From contig PLRS01000036.1 in the NCBI GenBank assembly GCA_003164035.1, positions 42,835 through 106,834 on the forward strand: DNA of 64,000 nucleotides, written 5' to 3'. The notes under the pieces were generated by a model. The model was not told the origin of the DNA, ran no database searches, and was given only the letters and a program-made list of their open reading frames with translations. This DNA is from Bryobacterales bacterium (GTDB lineage: Bacteria; Acidobacteriota; Terriglobia; Bryobacterales; Bryobacteraceae). Positions 42,227 to 50,993 of this stretch are shown piece by piece. How positions within the stretch are numbered: position 1 is the stretch's first letter; the number at the start of each line of letters is the position of its first letter. Position numbers and translations under genes: made by a program.

Positions 42227-43793
42227 CTTATTTGTGGGCCTGGTCGCGCTGGAGTTGGCGCTTCTGTCGATTCGCTTTGACGCGGCCGATCTCACGGCCG
42301 GTTATCTGCCGCGGCTGGTGAACCAGTGGGGCGCGGTATCTCTGAGATTCGGCATCGCCGCCGCGGCTCTGATCCTTCTGCTGGGCCGTAGCGCCCTCGA
42401 AACCGCGCTGTCTTCCCAACGACGTTTCCCGCCGATCTCCATCCCGCTCGTTAGCGGCCACGCTCTGCTGCTGCTTCTCTCCTGGTTCCTGGCGTTACGG
42501 GTTTTCGGCCACGCCATGGCGGCGTCGCGCGCGGACTGGCTTGCCGGCGCCTGGATCCTGACCGGCGTGCTGGCCATGGTCTGCGCCGGGCTGGCCTTTT
42601 TGCCGGCGGGCGTCTGGGTGCGCCTGTTTTCCGCGTGCCGGGATGTGCTGGTGTTCGCGGTTGCCGCCGCGCTGGTTGGCACGTGGGTGGGCGGTTTCGC
42701 CAGGAATCTTTGGCGCCCGCTCAGCAACTTGACCTTTTCGGTGGTGAGCAGCCTGCTGAAGCCCTGGATTCCGGGTCTTCTGATCGACCCCAGTCACCTG
42801 ACGCTGGCGGCGCGCGGCTTCGACATCGAGATCGCCGACGAATGCTCCGGCCTCGAAGGCATCGGCCTGGTGCTGGCCTTCAGTAGCGCCTGGCTGTGGT
42901 TTGCGCGGCGCGATTATCGCTTTCCCCGGGCTCTGCTTCTGTTGCCGGTTGGCGTGGTGGTCATCTGGGCGATGAATGCCGCGCGCATCGCCGCGCTGTT
43001 CGCCTTGGGCTACGCCGGCGCGCCGGGGATCGCATTGGGAGGGTTTCATTCCCAGGCCGGATGGATCAGCTTCATCCTGATCGCAACGGCTTGCGTGGCC
43101 GGATCCAGCCGGGTGGCGTGGTTGCGGCGGGAAAAGCCCCGCCAGGAAGTTTCACTTGATGGAGCGGCGCCGGGCAACGCCGCCGGCGCTCGCAATTTCA
43201 CCGCGGTTTACCTGGTGCCGTTCCTGGCGATTCTAGCGGCGGCCGTAGTTTCCAAAGCAGCCTCGGCGAAGTTCGAATGGTTCTACCCGCTGCGTCCGCT
43301 GGCGGCGCTGGTTGCCTTTGCCTGCTACCGGGAGCAGTACCGGCAAATGAATTGGCGCGTGAGCTGGGCCGGAGCCGTGGCCGGAGTCGCCGTCTTCGCC
43401 CTGTGGATCGGCTTGGAGCCGGCCGGCGCGCACGCCACGGCGCCGTTTCACGTTCCCGCCGCCTGGATCGCCGCCCGCGTCTTCGCCGCCGTCATCACCG
43501 TGCCTATTGCCGAGGAATTGGCGTTTCGCGGTTTTCTGCTGCGCCGCCTGGCGAAAGAAGCCTTCGAAACGGTCGAACCACGGTCGGCCGGACTGCTTGC
43601 CGTGGTGCTGTCTTCCCTCGTCTTCGGTCTCTTTCACGGCGACCGTTGGCTCGCCGGCTCGCTCGCGGGTCTGGTCTATGCCGGCGTGTATTGCCGCCGC
43701 GGCAGTATCGGCGACGCCGCCCTGGCGCACGGCCTCACCAACGCTTTGCTGGCAGTCTACGTGTTAAGCACCGGCAACTGGCAATTGTGGTGA
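42168..43793 (+). CDS. xrtE: Exosortase E fused to a CPBP-family protease
   Basis: A 541-residue integral membrane protein with two enzyme domains. Residues 1-320 are an exosortase: catalytic Cys226 in EIADECSGLEGIGLVLAFSS, Arg273 in WAMNAARIAALFALG and His294 in GGFHSQAGWISF. Residues 345-541 are a CPBP (CAAX-type) intramembrane protease: EE at 449-450 with Arg in AEELAFRGFLLRRL, His490 in LVFGLFHGDRWLAGS and His521 in LAHGLTNALLAVY. This fusion defines the exosortase E/protease VPEID-CTERM system. The enzyme should cut the VPEID signal and hand the product to an envelope acceptor. Its two substrates lie directly upstream. Confidence 0.88.
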   Translation: MVIRQGLPGFLSPRPWVRLFLFVGLVALELALLSIRFDAADLTAGYLPRLVNQWGAVSLRFGIAAAALILLLGRSALETALSSQRRFPPISIPLVSGHALLLLLSWFLALRVFGHAMAASRADWLAGAWILTGVLAMVCAGLAFLPAGVWVRLFSACRDVLVFAVAAALVGTWVGGFARNLWRPLSNLTFSVVSSLLKPWIPGLLIDPSHLTLAARGFDIEIADECSGLEGIGLVLAFSSAWLWFARRDYRFPRALLLLPVGVVVIWAMNAARIAALFALGYAGAPGIALGGFHSQAGWISFILIATACVAGSSRVAWLRREKPRQEVSLDGAAPGNAAGARNFTAVYLVPFLAILAAAVVSKAASAKFEWFYPLRPLAALVAFACYREQYRQMNWRVSWAGAVAGVAVFALWIGLEPAGAHATAPFHVPAAWIAARVFAAVITVPIAEELAFRGFLLRRLAKEAFETVEPRSAGLLAVVLSSLVFGLFHGDRWLAGSLAGLVYAGVYCRRGSIGDAALAHGLTNALLAVYVLSTGNWQLW

Positions 43794-43872
43794 GCCGGAG
43801 CGGTAGCGGCGCGCCGGCGAATCGGCGATGATGAGGGAGTCCCGGTCCGCGGCGGCCAGGCAAGGAGGTGCA

Positions 43873-44808
43873 ATGAAACGCAGAGTGTTTGTGGGTGGGG
43901 CCTTCGCCGGCATGGCGCTGACTGGCGCCAATGCCCGGCCGCCCAAACCCAAGAGTGGCACCATCCCAACCCGCCCATTCGGGAAGACCGGCGTCAACGT
44001 GCCGCTCATCTGCCAGGGCGGCGCCCGCATGGACCTGTTTCCGGATGTCGCCGCGGCGGCGGCGCACGTTCGCCAGGTTTACGAACTGGGCCTGACTTAC
44101 TTCGATTGCGCCCACGCCTATTGGGATGGCAAGTCCGAAGAGGCTTACGGGTTGGGGCTTTCCGAAGTCCGCAAGAACATCTTTCTGACCACCAAGTCCA
44201 CCAAACGCAGCAAGGCGGAAGCCGAGGCGGACCTGGCGGCTTCGCTCAAGGCGCTCAAGACCGATCATCTGGATCTTTGGCAGATGCACTCGGTGGGAAC
44301 AACGGCGGAGATCGACCAGATTTTCGGTCCGGACGGGGCGATGGAAGCCTTTGAGGCGGCCAAGAAAGCCGGCAAGTGCCGGTTCATCGGCTTCACCGGC
44401 CACTTCGATCCCGAAATCCATGCGCGGATGCTCAAGGCCTACGCCCACTGGGATACGGTTTTGATGCCGCTGCACGCCGCCGACCATGCTTATCTTAGCT
44501 TTGAGAAGACCGCCCTGCCTATCGCGGCGGAAATGGAGATTGGCATCCAGGCCATCAAGGTGTTCTGTAAGGCCTTCCTGCTCCGCGCCCTGAGTCCCAG
44601 CGAATGCCTTCGCTTCACGCTCAGTCTTCCCTGCCACATCGCCATCTGCGGCTGCGGCACTATCGGGCAGATGGAGGACAATATCCGCGTCGCCCAAAGC
44701 TTCAAGCCGTATACCCCCAAGGAAATGGCCGACGTGCGCGCCAAGGCCATTGTCGGCCAAGGCGTCTATACCGGCCCCACCATGGAGTACTGGAAGAGAA
44801 AGGCCTAG
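43873..44808 (+). CDS. Exported aldo/keto reductase
   Basis: The ATG at 43873, preceded by a very strong AAGGAGGTG, gives 311 residues. MKRRVFVGGAFAGMALTGAN is a Tat-like signal with twin Arg. The (beta/alpha)8 reductase core has RPFGKTGVNVPLICQGGARM, the catalytic Asp and Tyr in YFDCAHAYWDGKSEEAYGLG, Lys in NIFLTTKSTKRSK and His in LDLWQMHSVG. AKRs with this signal are common in planctomycetes and Acidobacteria. The C-terminal GCGTIGQMEDNIRVAQSF is typical of the ferredoxin-less subgroup. Substrate unknown; it sits in front of a glycosidase-like gene. Confidence 0.82.
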   Translation: MKRRVFVGGAFAGMALTGANARPPKPKSGTIPTRPFGKTGVNVPLICQGGARMDLFPDVAAAAAHVRQVYELGLTYFDCAHAYWDGKSEEAYGLGLSEVRKNIFLTTKSTKRSKAEAEADLAASLKALKTDHLDLWQMHSVGTTAEIDQIFGPDGAMEAFEAAKKAGKCRFIGFTGHFDPEIHARMLKAYAHWDTVLMPLHAADHAYLSFEKTALPIAAEMEIGIQAIKVFCKAFLLRALSPSECLRFTLSLPCHIAICGCGTIGQMEDNIRVAQSFKPYTPKEMADVRAKAIVGQGVYTGPTMEYWKRKA

Positions 44809-44814
44809 GGCTCA

Positions 44815-46974
44815 TTGAACGACTCGGAAACCGGAATCAGCCGTCGGCAATTCACGGCCGGAATTGCCGTTACGGCCACTCTGCTGGGGCAGGAGCGCGC
44901 CGCTTCTCGCCAGCCGTATTGGTACCGGCGCATCCGCCGCCTGGGCCAGATCAATATCAATGAGAAGGATGCCGCCACCCTGGACGTCGACAAATGGGTC
45001 CGGTACTGGGCGAGCCTGAAAGTCGATGGGATGATCGCCAGCGCGGGAGGGATCATGGCGTTCTATCCCACCACGATTCCGCTGCACCGCAAATCCCGCT
45101 ACCTTGGAAGCCGCGACCTGTTCGGCGAGTACAGCCGAGCGGTGAAGCAGGCGAATCTTCGGGTGATTGCCAGGCTCGATCCCACCTTGGCCTTTGCCGA
45201 GGCCCTGGAAGCCCGGCCGGACTGGTTCGCCCGCGACCCGGCCGGCAACCCGGTCAGGCACGCGGAAGCCAAGGAACTCTTTACCACCTGCATGTTCGGG
45301 CCGTATTACGACGAACACATGACGGCCATCATCCGCGAGCTGAATAAAGGCTACGACCCGGACGCCTACTACACCAACGCCTGGCCCGGCACCGGTCTGG
45401 GCACGGTGTGCTATTGCGACCGCTGCCGCAATGCGTATCGCGCGCAATTCCAGGCGGACCTGCCGCAAACCCCGGACCGCTCCGACCCGAACTTTCGCCG
45501 CTGGACGGACTGGCGGCTCGATCGCGTCCTGGCCGTGTGGAAACTCTGGCAGAATGCAGCCACCGAGGGACGCGAAGACCGGGTCTACGTGGGCAACCTG
45601 GGCGGCAGCATCCGCGCCGAGATCAACGTTAAGAAGATCGCCGATCTGTGCCAGTGGATGAACGCCGACCATCAGGACCGCAGCGGCGCCACTCCCATGT
45701 GGGACTGCGCCCAGCAGGGACGCATCAGCTACAGCGTGATGCGCGGCCGCACCGCGACCAACGTCACCAGCGCCTACAACATGAGTAACGCCATCTGGCG
45801 CCATACCAGCAAGGCGCCGGTGGAGATGCGGATGTGGCTGGCGCAGACCGCGGCCAGCGGCATGGTGCCGTGGCAGACATGGCTCGGCGGCGATCCCAAA
45901 GATACGCGCTGGGAGCGGCCGGCCGGTCAGTTCTTTCAGTGGCTGGCCGGCAACGAAGCGCATTACTTCAATCGCCGTTCCCTTTCCACCGTGGGCCTGG
46001 TGTGGCCGCAGCGAACCCAGGTCTGGCATCCCAAGTTGGCCGGTTCCACCGAGGCGTTGCAGGGGTATTACTATGCCTTGCTCGAAGGCCGCATCCCCTT
46101 CGACCTGGTGCACGACGAGGATTTGACTCCCGACCGGTTGGCGCAGTATTCCACCATCGTGCTGCCCAACGCGGCGCTGCTCTCTTCGCAGGCCTGCGAG
46201 ACCCTGCGGAGCTTCGTCAACGGCGGCGGATCGCTAGTCGCGACCTTTGAAACTTCCCTCTACGACGAAGCGGGCGCCGCGCGCGGCGATTTCGCTCTCG
46301 CCGATATCCTGGGCGCATCCGTGAATGGAGGCGTGGAAGGCCCGCTGCATAATTCCTACCTGCAGGTAGAACGGCAGCACCCACTGGTCGCCGGTTTCGA
46401 GGGAACGTCCTACCTGCCCGGCCCGATCTTCCGCGTGCGCATCAAAGACGTTGCCCAACCGGTGTTGACGCGCGTGCCTCCGTTCCCCGCCTTCCCGCCC
46501 GAAATGGTGTATCAGGCAAGCTCCGCCGCCGATGGCGCCAGCGTGGTGGTCCGCGAGGGCAAGTCCCGCGTGGTCTATTTTGCCGACGATATCGACCGGA
46601 CCTTCTGGCTCACCTGGAATCCGGACCTGGGGCGGCTGCTTTCGAACGCCGTCCGGTGGGCCGCCGCCGATACCCTCCCCGTATCGGTCTCCGGCAATGG
46701 TTTGTTGGACGTCTTCTACTGGGAAACCGAGCCCGGTCTGGCGCTCCACCTGGTAAATTACACCAGCCCCGCCCTGATGAAAGGCCCGGCGCGGCAGATC
46801 TCAACCGTGGGAGGCCAGCAGGTCCGGTTGCGCGTGCCGGCCGGATTCCGCGCCTCCAAAGTCACCTTGCTAAGCGCCAAGCGGGACGTTCCCTTTCAGG
46901 TTTCGGGCGCCGAGCTAAGCTTCACCGTTCCACAGGTCGGCGAATACGAAGTAGCGGCGATTCTGCGCGCGTAA
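44815..46974 (+). CDS. Tat-exported glycoside hydrolase-like protein with GATase-like domain
   Basis: A TTG at 44815 gives 719 residues. The Tat signal is [18 protein letters not shown]. The first half resembles a hypothetical glycosidase TIM barrel (Ghl6-like): [40 protein letters not shown] and the tryptophan-rich [20 protein letters not shown]. The centre ([40 protein letters not shown]) resembles the beta-galactosidase trimerisation or glutamine amidotransferase-like domain. A beta-sandwich ends the protein. It is likely exported folded. The substrate cannot be read from sequence. It follows the reductase after 6 bp. Confidence 0.7.
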   Translation: MNDSETGISRRQFTAGIAVTATLLGQERAASRQPYWYRRIRRLGQININEKDAATLDVDKWVRYWASLKVDGMIASAGGIMAFYPTTIPLHRKSRYLGSRDLFGEYSRAVKQANLRVIARLDPTLAFAEALEARPDWFARDPAGNPVRHAEAKELFTTCMFGPYYDEHMTAIIRELNKGYDPDAYYTNAWPGTGLGTVCYCDRCRNAYRAQFQADLPQTPDRSDPNFRRWTDWRLDRVLAVWKLWQNAATEGREDRVYVGNLGGSIRAEINVKKIADLCQWMNADHQDRSGATPMWDCAQQGRISYSVMRGRTATNVTSAYNMSNAIWRHTSKAPVEMRMWLAQTAASGMVPWQTWLGGDPKDTRWERPAGQFFQWLAGNEAHYFNRRSLSTVGLVWPQRTQVWHPKLAGSTEALQGYYYALLEGRIPFDLVHDEDLTPDRLAQYSTIVLPNAALLSSQACETLRSFVNGGGSLVATFETSLYDEAGAARGDFALADILGASVNGGVEGPLHNSYLQVERQHPLVAGFEGTSYLPGPIFRVRIKDVAQPVLTRVPPFPAFPPEMVYQASSAADGASVVVREGKSRVVYFADDIDRTFWLTWNPDLGRLLSNAVRWAAADTLPVSVSGNGLLDVFYWETEPGLALHLVNYTSPALMKGPARQISTVGGQQVRLRVPAGFRASKVTLLSAKRDVPFQVSGAELSFTVPQVGEYEVAAILRA

Positions 46975-46983
46975 GGGTTCTTC

Positions 46984-47013
46984 TTACCGAGCCGCGACCG
47001 CCAGGGAGCGGTC
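46984..47013. repeat. Partial palindromic repeat, family C
   Basis: TACCGAGCCGCGACCGCCAG followed by GGAGCGGTCG, matching one inner arm of the element at 22612-22757. The stretch 46975-47472 between genes is otherwise filled by the large family B palindrome. Confidence 0.65.
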
Positions 47014-47105
47014 GCCCGTGGCGCAGGCATTCGTGCCTGCCGTGTCGAGAGTACCTCTTTCGGGCGGCGAGACAGCGTCGCAGGCAAACGTAGGCGTGGC
47101 CATGG

Positions 47106-47361
47106 TGGGGCAGGCGGTTCCGCCCATAGGCGCTAACTTAGTCCCAACGTGGCGCACGCACTCTTGCGTGCCGCGTCGAGACTAGACTCGTCTCGACGCC
47201 CTTTGGTTCGATTGGGAGACTCCCTCTCGGAGCTGCGATTCTGAGCCCTCAAACACACGTCGCACCCGTCCGAGGCAGGCGTCGAGAAAGTCTCGACGCG
47301 GCACGCAAGAGTGCGTGCGCCACGTTAACTTAGCGCCTATGGGCGGTTCCGCCTGCCGGCC
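47106..47361. repeat. 250-bp palindrome with arms of about 70 bp, families B and core GGCGG
   Basis: The left arm starts GGCAGGCGGTTCCGCCCATA at about 47110 and runs through GCGCTAACTTAG, ACGTGGCGCACGCACTCTTG and CGTGCCGCGTCGAGA. The right arm (47280-47361) is the near-exact complement in reverse order. The middle (47185-47265) is the 80-bp unit also found at 2947-3026. As RNA or single-stranded DNA it would form a very long hairpin. Confidence 0.82.
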
Positions 47362-47472
47362 AATCGTCAGGCCGGCCTGCGGAGCAGCCGCGATAGAGCC
47401 CCTTCCTGAGAAGTGCCCGCGGCCCCACTCGCAAACCGCGCTATCATGGCCAGAGCCGGAAGGAGTATCGCT

Positions 47473-48591
47473 ATGTCTACCCGCAGAGGATTCTTCGCAC
47501 AAATGGGCGCCGCCGCGACCGTGGCTCGCATGCTTCCGGAGGCGGCTTATGCGCAAAGCGCCGTCGTCGAGGGGGTGGGCCTTCCCAAAGACATGGTGTG
47601 GCTCAACGCCAACGAAAACCCGGCCGGGCCGCCGGCGTGCTCCCTGGACGCCATGCGCGCCGTGTTGACTTCGGCCGGCCGTTACCACTACAACGAGTTC
47701 CGCGGCATCTACGCCGTCATGGCCAAGGCCGAAGGGCTGGCGCCGGAGCAGTTCGTGCTCGGTTCCGGATCGAGCGAAGTGCTGCACAACTCCATCGATC
47801 TTTTCACTTCCCCCACCCGGCCGTTGATCAGCGTGAATCCGGCCTACGAGGGGCCGCGCGAGGTCGCCCGCAACCTGGGCCGTCCCGTCGTGCTGACCAG
47901 GCTGCGCGACGACTACACCGCCGACGTCCACAAACTGGCCGAAGAGGCCGATAAAGCACACGGCGGGCTCATCTACCTCTGCAATCCCAATAACCCCACT
48001 TCCGCCGTCACCACCGCAACCGACATCGATTGGCTGGTCGCCAACCTGCCAGCCAATACCACCCTGCTGGTGGATGAAGCCTACATCCACTTCGTGGAAC
48101 GACCCGATGTGAAGACCGCCCTGCCCTACGTCCAGCAGGGCAAGAACGTGATTGTGACACGCACGTTTTCGAAGATCTATGGCATGGCCGGGCTGCGGGT
48201 AGGTTTCGCCGCCGCCCGTCCGGACATCGCCGAACGGATGGCGCGCCTGGCGCTCAACGTGATCTCGATCGTGAGCGCGCGCGCCGTGGTGGCGGCGCTC
48301 GCCGACCGCGACAACATTCTGCGCGAGCGCAAGGCAGCGCTGGCCAAGACCCGCCGCGAGCTGACCGCGTGGCTGCGCGAACGCGATGTGAGGTTTATCG
48401 AGCCCAACGCCAACTTCATCATGATCGACGTGGGCCGCAACGCGCGTGAGTTCATCGCGAGCATGCCGAAAATGGGCGTGGCCCCCGGACGCCCCTTCCC
48501 GCCGCTCGACAACCTGCTCCGCGTCAGCTTCGGTTCGGATGCCGACATGGCGAAGTTCCGCGAAGTGTTCTGGAAGGTCTACAAAGGCTAA
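47473..48591 (+). CDS. Tat-exported histidinol-phosphate aminotransferase-like enzyme
   Basis: The ATG at 47473 (AGGAG upstream) gives 372 residues. A Tat signal (MSTRRGFFAQMGAAATVARM) is unusual for this enzyme class. The PLP fold-type I core is complete: MVWLNANENPAGPPACSLDA, FVLGSGSSEVLHNSIDLF, YLCNPNNPTSAVTT (Asn), LLVDEAYIHFVE (Asp, Tyr), TRTFSKIYGMAGLRVGF with the PLP lysine, and PLDNLLRVSFGS with the carboxylate Arg. Such enzymes act on histidinol phosphate or aromatic amino acids in the cytoplasm. An exported form needs extracytoplasmic PLP or loading before export; no his genes are nearby. Confidence 0.82.
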   Translation: MSTRRGFFAQMGAAATVARMLPEAAYAQSAVVEGVGLPKDMVWLNANENPAGPPACSLDAMRAVLTSAGRYHYNEFRGIYAVMAKAEGLAPEQFVLGSGSSEVLHNSIDLFTSPTRPLISVNPAYEGPREVARNLGRPVVLTRLRDDYTADVHKLAEEADKAHGGLIYLCNPNNPTSAVTTATDIDWLVANLPANTTLLVDEAYIHFVERPDVKTALPYVQQGKNVIVTRTFSKIYGMAGLRVGFAAARPDIAERMARLALNVISIVSARAVVAALADRDNILRERKAALAKTRRELTAWLRERDVRFIEPNANFIMIDVGRNAREFIASMPKMGVAPGRPFPPLDNLLRVSFGSDADMAKFREVFWKVYKG

Positions 48592-48600
48592 AGGCCGGCG

Positions 48601-48630
48601 GGGCAGACCATCGTTTTTCGTGGTCTGCCC
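48601..48630. repeat. Palindromic repeat, family A
   Basis: GGGCAGACCA (48601-48610), loop TCGTTTTTCG, TGGTCTGCCC (48621-48630), between the convergent aminotransferase and sensor kinase genes. Confidence 0.85.
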
Positions 48631-48726
48631 CGCAATTGGCTGCTTTTGCGGAGCGGGCGTATTCGCCAAGCGTCTTCGTCCGCCTGCGCCCTTCGGCGGC
48701 TCGGTTCCGGCCCGGCGCGCCGAGTT

Positions 48727-50139
48727 CTATAGCGGTCTTCCCACCGCCGGCAACGCGATACGAAACGTACAGCCCTGGCCTGGCTCGCTGTCCAGCGCAA
48801 TGCTGCCGCCATGGGCCTCCACGGCCCATTTCGCGATGGAAAGCCCCAGGCCCGCTCCTCCCGATTCGCGCCATCGGGCTCTATCCACGCGATAAAACCG
48901 GTCGAACACCTTGGACCGATCCTCGGCGGGAATTCCCGGTCCGTTGTCATGTACTTCCACCACCACCCGGTTGCCCTCGCCCCGGCGCACGCGCACCCGG
49001 ATCGTTTCTCCAACGGGCGAATACTTCACCGCGTTGTGGACGATATTGACGAGCGCCTGGCGTAGAAAAATGCGGTCGCCTTCGATCTGTGCGTCTTCGT
49101 CTCCCTCCAGCTCGATGCGTTGCGATTTTTCTTCCAGCAGAATCTCGAGCAGCCCCGCCGCCTCGCGCGCCAAAGCCATTACCGGAAACACGGTCCGATG
49201 AAGCTGGATGTGACCCGAATCGGCGCGAGAAATCGTCAGTAGGTTATCGATCAGGGAGGTGAGCCGGTTCACTTCCTCCAGCATGCTGCCGACAATGTCG
49301 CGGTACTCGGCGCGCGTGCCGTCCTTCTGCAGCCCCACCTCGCCCACGCTGCGAATCATCGCCAGCGGCGTCCGCAGTTCGTGCGACGCATCGGAAGTAA
49401 AGCGGCGGAGCTGTTCGAAAGCCCGATCGAGACGAGCCAGCGTATCGTTGAACACTCGCGCCAACTGGCCCAGTTCGTCGTCGGCATCGTCGTTGGGCAG
49501 CCGCGCGTGCAGGTTTTCGGGCGTGATCTCCTGCGCGCGCCGGGCCATTTCTTCGAGTGGATTCAGGGCTCGCCGCGCCAGTCCATAACCGGCGGCCGAA
49601 GCGATCACAAGCACCACCGGCAACACGACCAGCAAGGCCGGCAGCAGGTCTCCCAGGCGGGAGTACAAAGGCTCCTCGCTATGCGCCAGCCGAATCAGCA
49701 CCGTACGGCCGCCGAGAGAATGCATCCGGCTCACCATGCGCACCCGGGTTCCATCGGAGAGACGCGCGGACCGCTGGGAGTACCCGCCCACGCCCTCCCT
49801 TCGAAAGGGGGCTCCGTCCAGAGTGCGATTCCCGAGCCTCTCGTTGCGAAACAGCACCGCGCCGGCCTGGTCGCGCACTTCCAGGTACCGATCGATCACC
49901 TCTTTCGATTCGGGGTGGTTGTGGTAATCTTCCCGCAGTCGAAGCTGTCCGCCGGAGTCGAAGAAGAACAGACCCTCCACGGTTTCGATTTCCTGCACGG
50001 CGAAATGATCGAGCTGGCTTCGCAACTGCCAGAACAGGAAAGCGCCGGTGCCCGCCCATCCCAGGACCAGCAGCGCCGCCAGCACCGACACGTACCAGAG
50101 CGTGAGGCGGGCGCGCAGGTGGGTGGGCCGGAGCCGCAC
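48727..50139 (-). CDS. CusS-like sensor histidine kinase
   Basis: A 470-residue kinase: transmembrane helices at about 12-38 and 172-196, a periplasmic domain between (with MHSLGGRTVLIRLAHSEEPL), and a HAMP linker (RRALNPLEEMARRAQEIT). The phosphoacceptor is H263 (TSDASHELRTPLAMIRSVGE). The ATPase part has QALVNIVHNAVKYSPVG, VHDNGPGIP, VFDRFYRVD and GGAGLGLSIAKWAVEAHGGS. The layout is that of heavy-metal sensor kinases such as CusS. Its start lies directly after the response regulator stop at 50140. The ligand is not evident; the adjacent efflux operon suggests a toxic metal or compound. Confidence 0.9.
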   Translation of the reverse strand: MRLRPTHLRARLTLWYVSVLAALLVLGWAGTGAFLFWQLRSQLDHFAVQEIETVEGLFFFDSGGQLRLREDYHNHPESKEVIDRYLEVRDQAGAVLFRNERLGNRTLDGAPFRREGVGGYSQRSARLSDGTRVRMVSRMHSLGGRTVLIRLAHSEEPLYSRLGDLLPALLVVLPVVLVIASAAGYGLARRALNPLEEMARRAQEITPENLHARLPNDDADDELGQLARVFNDTLARLDRAFEQLRRFTSDASHELRTPLAMIRSVGEVGLQKDGTRAEYRDIVGSMLEEVNRLTSLIDNLLTISRADSGHIQLHRTVFPVMALAREAAGLLEILLEEKSQRIELEGDEDAQIEGDRIFLRQALVNIVHNAVKYSPVGETIRVRVRRGEGNRVVVEVHDNGPGIPAEDRSKVFDRFYRVDRARWRESGGAGLGLSIAKWAVEAHGGSIALDSEPGQGCTFRIALPAVGRPL

Positions 50140-50826
50140 TTACGATTCCTCTCCTTCGCGCAGCACGAAGCCCACGCCGCGCACTGTGTGCAGTAGTTTG
50201 CACTCCCAGGGCCCGTCGATCTTCCGCCGCAGCCGCACCATCTGCGCGTCGATCACGTTATCGATCGGCGTCTGCCGCGCGGTCTCCCGCCAAACGTCGC
50301 GGGCCAGCATCTCCCGCGAAACCACGCGGCCGCTGTTGGTAAACAGGTATTCGAGCAGCTCGAACTCGCGGGCCGTAAGCTCGATCTTCTGGCCGCCGCG
50401 CATCACCAGGCGCTCCGTTAGATCCATCTCCAGATCCGCCAGCACCAGCCGCGCGCCCGCGTCCGCCTTGCCCCTTCTCAACAGCACCCGGACGCGCGCC
50501 AGCAGTTCCGGAAACGCAAACGGCTTCACCAGGTAATCGTCCGCGCCCGTATCGAGGCCGCGAACGCGATCCTCCACCGTGTCTCTGGCGGTGAGCAGCA
50601 GCACTGGGGTCTTGATGCCGCGTTTCCGCAGAGTCGACAGGATTTCGAAGCCGTCGTGACCCGGCAGCATCACGTCTAAAATCGCCAGGTCGAAAGGCTG
50701 AGCGTGGATCAGATAGAAGCCCTCTTCGCCCGTGTGCGCCACGCGCACCGTGTATCCATCCGCTTCGAGCCCGTCGTGGAGGGCGCGGGCCATCTTCCGC
50801 TCGTCCTCGACCACAAGGATATGCAC
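50140..50826 (-). CDS. CusR/CopR-like response regulator
   Basis: A 228-residue OmpR-family regulator. Receiver: VVEDERKMARALHDGL with the acidic pair, D51 in LAILDVMLPGHDGFEIL, K101 in DDYLVKPFAFPELLARV. DNA-binding winged helix: KIELTAREFELLEYLFTNSG, VVSREMLARDVW, NVIDAQMVRLRRKIDGPW and HTVRGVGFVLRE. The sensor kinase follows with no gap. It is divergent from the efflux operon starting at 50994, and three 11-bp direct repeats lie between them, which fits an activator of that operon. Confidence 0.9.
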   Translation of the reverse strand: MHILVVEDERKMARALHDGLEADGYTVRVAHTGEEGFYLIHAQPFDLAILDVMLPGHDGFEILSTLRKRGIKTPVLLLTARDTVEDRVRGLDTGADDYLVKPFAFPELLARVRVLLRRGKADAGARLVLADLEMDLTERLVMRGGQKIELTAREFELLEYLFTNSGRVVSREMLARDVWRETARQTPIDNVIDAQMVRLRRKIDGPWECKLLHTVRGVGFVLREGEES

Positions 50827-50894
50827 GCTTCCCTTTATAGGGGCGCGACGGCCCTTTTCGCAAGCGACCGGATCCTGATGTTTTTCTGACGCGG

Positions 50895-50927
50895 ATATCA
50901 GGCAAATATCAGCAATTCATCAGGCGA
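50895..50927 (+). promoter_or_regulatory. Three tandem 11-bp operator-like repeats
   Basis: ATATCAGGCAA, ATATCAGCAAT and TCATCAGGCGA follow each other without gap. The 11-bp period places each on the same face of the helix, as is usual for OmpR-family binding sites. The site lies 69 bp from the response regulator start and 67 bp before the first efflux gene. Confidence 0.65.
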
Positions 50928-50940
50928 AAAACCACTTGTC

Positions 50941-50962
50941 CGATGGTAAAAAAGTACCATCG
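50941..50962. promoter_or_regulatory. Short inverted repeat in the divergent control region
   Basis: CGATGGTA (50941-50948) and TACCATCG (50955-50962) are exact arms around an A-rich 6-nt loop. It may be a second operator or an RNA hairpin in the leader of the efflux operon. Confidence 0.5.
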
Positions 50963-50993
50963 CGCGGCGGGCTCGCGCGAGTGGAGTGGATGG

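Noticed and set aside
14673..48630. CRISPR array
   Set aside because: The repeated palindromes are scattered over tens of kilobases without regular spacers, and no cas gene is present.
47182..48669. 495-codon minus-strand open frame
   Set aside because: Antisense to the aminotransferase and partly inside the palindrome; no coding character.
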